The notes under the pieces were generated by a model. It did not search any database and was not told the DNA's origin. It worked only from the letters and a program-made list of their open reading frames with translations. This document shows, in pieces, positions 5,601-7,861 of a stretch of 7,861 nucleotides of DNA (its first letter is position 1; every line of letters begins with the position of its first letter). This DNA comes from an uncultured Collinsella sp. (GTDB lineage: Bacteria > Actinomycetota > Coriobacteriia > Coriobacteriales > Coriobacteriaceae): assembly GCA_902470265.1 (NCBI GenBank), contig CABRFW010000067.1, forward strand, positions 1 to 7,861. The letters run 5' to 3'. The translations under genes were made by a program, and so were the position numbers.

Positions 5601-6097
5601 TACCACTGACCATTCTGTTGGGCGGCACCCTCGTTGAGCTGCTGACGGCAACGGGTAACGGTGCCGGTCAGGCTCTTGAGGTTCTCCTCCAGGTGCGTAA
5701 AGACCTGCTCTGCGTAGTCCTCGGCAGCATAACGCGTCTCGCGCTCGTACTGCTGGGCACGATCGCGGATGTCGTCGGCCTGCTGCTGCGCAAGACGGAC
5801 GATCTCCTGCTCACCGGCAATGGTGAGGGCCTGCTGCTGAGCGTCGGCGATGATGGAATCGGCCTGAGCGGCGGCGGAAGCCATAAGCTCCTCGCGCTCC
5901 TTAAGGATACGGCGGGACTTCTGCCACTCCTCGGGATAGCTCATGCGGATCTCGTCGAGGATGTTGAAGAACACGTCGGCGTCGATGACCTTGAACTGAG
6001 CGTTCTTGCCGAAAGGCGGCTTGGCTTCCTCGATCAGCCCTTCGAGCTCATCGACCAAGCTGACGATCCTATCGCCAGGAAAATTCTCGCCCGGCAT
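5600..6097 (-). CDS. DivIVA/SepIVA-like coiled-coil protein
   Basis: The 165-residue product is soluble, with no membrane segment or signal peptide. A short N-terminal part (about 10-58) contains DRIVSLVDELEGLIEEAK and VIDADVFFNILDEIR, resembling the start of DivIVA-type division proteins. It is followed by a long charged helix (about 60-150), rich in Ala, Gln and Glu, that looks like a coiled coil. In mycobacteria the protein next to yceD and near rnc is Rv2927c (SepIVA), a septum-associated protein of about 245 residues, and this is a shorter counterpart by position and build. Such proteins are sometimes mislabelled as ATP synthase b subunit. The start is ATG 6097 because AAAGGAGA lies 4 bases upstream; ATGs at 6112 and 6121 do not have one. 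It overlaps yceD by one base. A weak TGGTAAACT (6141-6133) in the 68-base gap after coaD could be an extended -10. Role in division is inference. Confidence 0.8.
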   Translation of the reverse strand: MPGENFPGDRIVSLVDELEGLIEEAKPPFGKNAQFKVIDADVFFNILDEIRMSYPEEWQKSRRILKEREELMASAAAQADSIIADAQQQALTIAGEQEIVRLAQQQADDIRDRAQQYERETRYAAEDYAEQVFTHLEENLKSLTGTVTRCRQQLNEGAAQQNGQW

Positions 6098-6101
6098 CCG
6101 G

Positions 6102-6109
6102 TCTCCTTT
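6102..6109 (-). promoter_or_regulatory. Ribosome binding site of the SepIVA-like gene
   Basis: AAAGGAGA lies 4 bases before ATG 6097 and decides that start over the in-frame ATGs at 6112 and 6121, the first of which overlaps it closely. Confidence 0.75.
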
Positions 6110-6165
6110 CATAGGTAACATATCATCGTGCTAGTTTACCACATGCCACCAGGCAATAAAAAACG

Positions 6166-6663
6166 TCACGAAAAGCGATGTCTGAGCGCTTCAACCACGT
6201 TGGGTGGGACAAACGTCGATACATCGCTGCCGAGCGAGGCGATCTGGCGAACGACCGAGCTCGAGATATAGCCGTACTGCGGCGCACTCATGACAAAGAT
6301 GGACTCCAGCTCGTTATCCAAGCGGTAGTTGAGGTCGGCCTGCTGCAGCTCGTACTCAAAGTCAGTCATGGCGCGCAGACCCTTGACCACGGCCCCCGCC
6401 CCCTGATCACGAGCGAAGTCGACCAAGAGGCCAGTAAAGGGCAGGACCTCGACGCCATCGATATCACCGAGTGCCTCACGGGCCAGCGCCACGCGTTCAT
6501 CGAGCGTAAACGTGGTGCCCACACCGTTTTTGCCCTGCGACTCGGCAACGGCCACGATCACACTGGGAAAAATGCGGCGGGCGCGGCGGATGACGTCGAT
6601 ATGGCCAAACGTGATGGGATCGAAGGTACCCGGAACGATGACGCGGTTAATGGTGTCACTCAT
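6166..6663 (-). CDS. coaD: Phosphopantetheine adenylyltransferase
   Basis: CoaD joins 4'-phosphopantetheine and ATP to give dephospho-CoA and pyrophosphate, the penultimate step of coenzyme A synthesis in the cytosol. The product is 165 residues, typical for the family. It shows the nucleotidyltransferase signature PGTFDPITFGH (11-21), with the T/HxGH element as TFGH (18-21). It also has VKGLRAMTDFEYELQ (93-107) and the ATP-contacting ISSSVVR (133-139). The start is ATG 6663 because AGGGGG (6675-6670) lies 6 bases upstream and the protein then begins MSDTINRVIVPGTFDP. An open frame runs 40 residues further upstream to 6783 but overlaps rsmD and does not look like CoaD. The gene overlaps rsmD by 8 bases. 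The rsmD-coaD pairing is very common across bacteria. Confidence 0.96.
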   Translation of the reverse strand: MSDTINRVIVPGTFDPITFGHIDVIRRARRIFPSVIVAVAESQGKNGVGTTFTLDERVALAREALGDIDGVEVLPFTGLLVDFARDQGAGAVVKGLRAMTDFEYELQQADLNYRLDNELESIFVMSAPQYGYISSSVVRQIASLGSDVSTFVPPNVVEALRHRFS

Positions 6664-7306
6664 GGGCATCCCCCTGAAACGTCGTGCCGTCGCTGTCATC
6701 GGCATCGGTGGCGGTATCGTCATCCTCGCCCTCGCCGACCCAACGGAGCAGGTCGACCGAGGTGATGCCATAGCGTTTCTCACGCACGGTTACAAAGCCG
6801 GCAGGATGTGCACCCGCGTCGGCGGCAGCATGCTCAAACAGAGCATAGGCACCCGGGGTGAGCAGACCCTGCTGGGCCAGGTTCTGCAGCAGCTCGTCGA
6901 CCGGCTTGGCACCAAAAGCATAGGGCGGGTCGAGCAAGACCAGATCGAAGGGGCCGCCCGGCACGCGGCCGCGCGAAGCGCTCGCAAGGACATCGCCCGT
7001 GACCACGCGCCAACGCGCACGGTCACGGCAGAGCGACTCGATATTCTTGGCAATGAGCCGCGCGGCGTTGCGATCGATCTCAAACGTCGTGAGCAAGCGA
7101 GCCCCACGAGAGAGCATCTCTAACCCTAAGGCACCGGAGCCGCCAAAGGCGTCCAGCACACGGACCTCGTCCAGATCGAAGTCGAATGCCGACATGACCA
7201 TAGATGCGCACGCCTCGCGTACGCGATCAGTCGTGGGGCGGGTGACATCGCGACCACGGGGCTCCTCGATCTTACGACCGCGCCATTCGCCGCCGATGAT
7301 TCTCAT
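6656..7306 (-). CDS. rsmD: 16S rRNA (guanine(966)-N2)-methyltransferase RsmD
   Basis: RsmD uses S-adenosylmethionine to methylate G966 (E. coli numbering) of 16S rRNA during 30S assembly. The 216-residue product begins MRIIGGEWRGRK, the family hallmark, followed by TRPTTDRVREA (22-32). The SAM-binding motif I is DAFGGSGALG (52-61) and the catalytic motif is LLDPPYA (124-130), with DPPY at 126-129. The core ends near residue 190 (VDLLRWVG). The last 25 residues (GEGEDDDTATDADDSD and on) form a very acidic, low-complexity tail not part of the core fold. Part of it overlaps the coaD start region. The start ATG 7306 overlaps the recG stop as ATGA, and a perfect AAGGAGGT lies 9 bases upstream, inside recG. 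Confidence 0.96.
   Translation of the reverse strand: MRIIGGEWRGRKIEEPRGRDVTRPTTDRVREACASMVMSAFDFDLDEVRVLDAFGGSGALGLEMLSRGARLLTTFEIDRNAARLIAKNIESLCRDRARWRVVTGDVLASASRGRVPGGPFDLVLLDPPYAFGAKPVDELLQNLAQQGLLTPGAYALFEHAAADAGAHPAGFVTVREKRYGITSVDLLRWVGEGEDDDTATDADDSDGTTFQGDAHE
6670..6675 (-). promoter_or_regulatory. Ribosome binding site of coaD, inside rsmD
   Basis: AGGGGG lies 6 bases before ATG 6663. The in-frame ATG at 6669 would abut it with no spacing, which excludes that start. Confidence 0.7.
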
Positions 7307-7861
7307 CCTCCGCTGACCTCCTTAAAAATGTGTCGATATCGCATGGCGACCGCATCGCGCAGGGGGCGCGTCGCCACGGAGTCAAGGGTGCAAGCATACC
7401 GCAAGAGCTCGACCGCGTCCAAATGGGCCCACTCGATCAGTTCCTCGTCGGCATCCAGGTCGACAAAGCGCAGGGTCACACCACCATGCTGGCGATAACC
7501 CAGGATCTCGCCTTCATGGCGCAGGCGCAGGTCCATCTGGGCGAGCGTAAAGCCATCCGAGGTTTTTTCGAGCGATTGCAGACGATCTTGCGCCGCCGAC
7601 GCGCCGCCGTTGCCCTTGGAGTGCGTCATGACCAGGCACGTGCCCGACACGCTGCCACGGCCCACGCGACCGCGCAGCTGGTGCAGGGCAGCCAACCCAA
7701 AGCGCTCGCCGTTCTCGATGACCATGACGGTGGCGTTAGGCACGTCGACGCCCACCTCGACCACCGTAGTCGAGACGAGCACGTCGATCTCGCCACGCTT
7801 GAAGGCGTCGATCACACGATCCTTCTCCCCCGCCGGCATGCGGCCGTGAAGGCGCTCGATG
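7303..7861 (-). CDS. recG: ATP-dependent DNA helicase RecG (C-terminal about 186 residues; start beyond the window)
   Basis: RecG is a superfamily 2 translocase that remodels stalled replication forks and Holliday junctions. Only the end of the second helicase lobe and the C-terminal region are present. Visible are LHGRMPAGEKDRV, helicase motif V (STTVVEVGVDVPNA) and motif VI (HQLRGRVGRG), in the order and spacing of RecG. The following DGFTLAQMDLRLRHEGEILG corresponds to the E. coli DGFVIAQKDLEIRGPGELLG segment. The Gly-Pro of the usual RGPGE is His-Glu here, a form resembling actinobacterial RecG. Mfd shares the helicase motifs but its sequence after motif VI differs. The gene ends at TGA 7305-7303, overlapping rsmD by 4 bases. 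A full protein would be about 680-740 residues, so about three quarters lies outside. Confidence 0.95.
   Translation of the reverse strand, partial: IERLHGRMPAGEKDRVIDAFKRGEIDVLVSTTVVEVGVDVPNATVMVIENGERFGLAALHQLRGRVGRGSVSGTCLVMTHSKGNGGASAAQDRLQSLEKTSDGFTLAQMDLRLRHEGEILGYRQHGGVTLRFVDLDADEELIEWAHLDAVELLRYACTLDSVATRPLRDAVAMRYRHIFKEVSGG
7316..7323 (-). promoter_or_regulatory. Ribosome binding site of rsmD, inside the end of recG
   Basis: AAGGAGGT, fully complementary to the 16S rRNA 3' end, lies 9 bases before ATG 7306. It lets rsmD be translated efficiently although the gene overlaps the recG stop. Confidence 0.85.

Noticed and set aside
5601..5651. 17-residue extension of yceD
   Set aside because: It lies entirely in the SepIVA-like gene and lacks conserved residues; the TAATG junction at 5600 gives a family-like start.
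6158..6163. Run of six Ts just after the coaD stop, considered as an intrinsic terminator
   Set aside because: Only a five-base, poorly placed AAGCG/CGCTT pairing precedes it, with nine unpaired bases between stem and T-run, so it lacks the hairpin needed.
6664..6783. 40-residue N-terminal extension of coaD
   Set aside because: It overlaps rsmD, reads as low-quality Arg/Pro-rich sequence, and a good ribosome binding site precedes the internal ATG at 6663 that gives a normal CoaD start.
1..7861. Search for mobile elements, CRISPR arrays, tRNA or rRNA genes, defence genes or a biosynthetic cluster
   Set aside because: No direct-repeat arrays, transposase motifs, clover-leaf sequences or accessory genes were seen; the window is filled by core genes on one strand.

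Overview
The window is a compact, GC-rich stretch of bacterial chromosome. Every supported gene lies on the minus strand, so transcription runs from high to low coordinates. In that direction the order is recG (3' part), rsmD, coaD, a DivIVA/SepIVA-like coiled-coil gene, yceD (DUF177), rpmF, plsX, acpP, rnc and smc (5' part). The SepIVA-like gene next to yceD, an actinobacterial-style RecG C-terminus, strong AGGAGG ribosome binding sites, and a Firmicute-like plsX-acpP-rnc-smc run point to an actinobacterium of the class Coriobacteriia, possibly Collinsella or a relative. That placement is inference from motifs and gene order, not a database result.

Region 1 (7861 to 6166) is a tight cluster. 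recG overlaps rsmD by 4 bases (ATGA) and rsmD overlaps coaD by 8 bases. The products are a replication-fork helicase, a 16S rRNA guanine methyltransferase and the coenzyme A enzyme CoaD. After a 68-base gap, region 2 (6097 to 4802) holds the SepIVA-like gene, yceD (joined through TAATG) and rpmF. YceD supports 23S rRNA accumulation and is classically paired with L32. Region 3 (4714 to 3328) holds plsX and acpP, for phospholipid and fatty acid synthesis. Each is preceded by a non-coding leader with strong dyad symmetry. Region 4 (3324 to 1) holds rnc, which starts at TTG 3 bases after acpP, and smc, 10 bases after rnc.

The theme is coordination of growth: ribosome assembly and RNA processing (rsmD, yceD, rpmF, rnc), membrane lipid supply (coaD makes the CoA from which the ACP phosphopantetheine arm derives; acpP; plsX), and chromosome and division functions (recG, SepIVA-like, smc). 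No tRNA, rRNA, CRISPR array, insertion sequence, prophage or attachment site was seen, and no gene-free stretch exceeds 300 bases; the longest is about 124 bases between plsX and acpP. I do not see a new multi-gene system. The points most worth checking are the two structured leaders before plsX and acpP, an Asn at a normally Asp metal-binding position of RNase III, and an Asn-Ser-Leu in place of Asp-Ser-Leu at the ACP attachment site.
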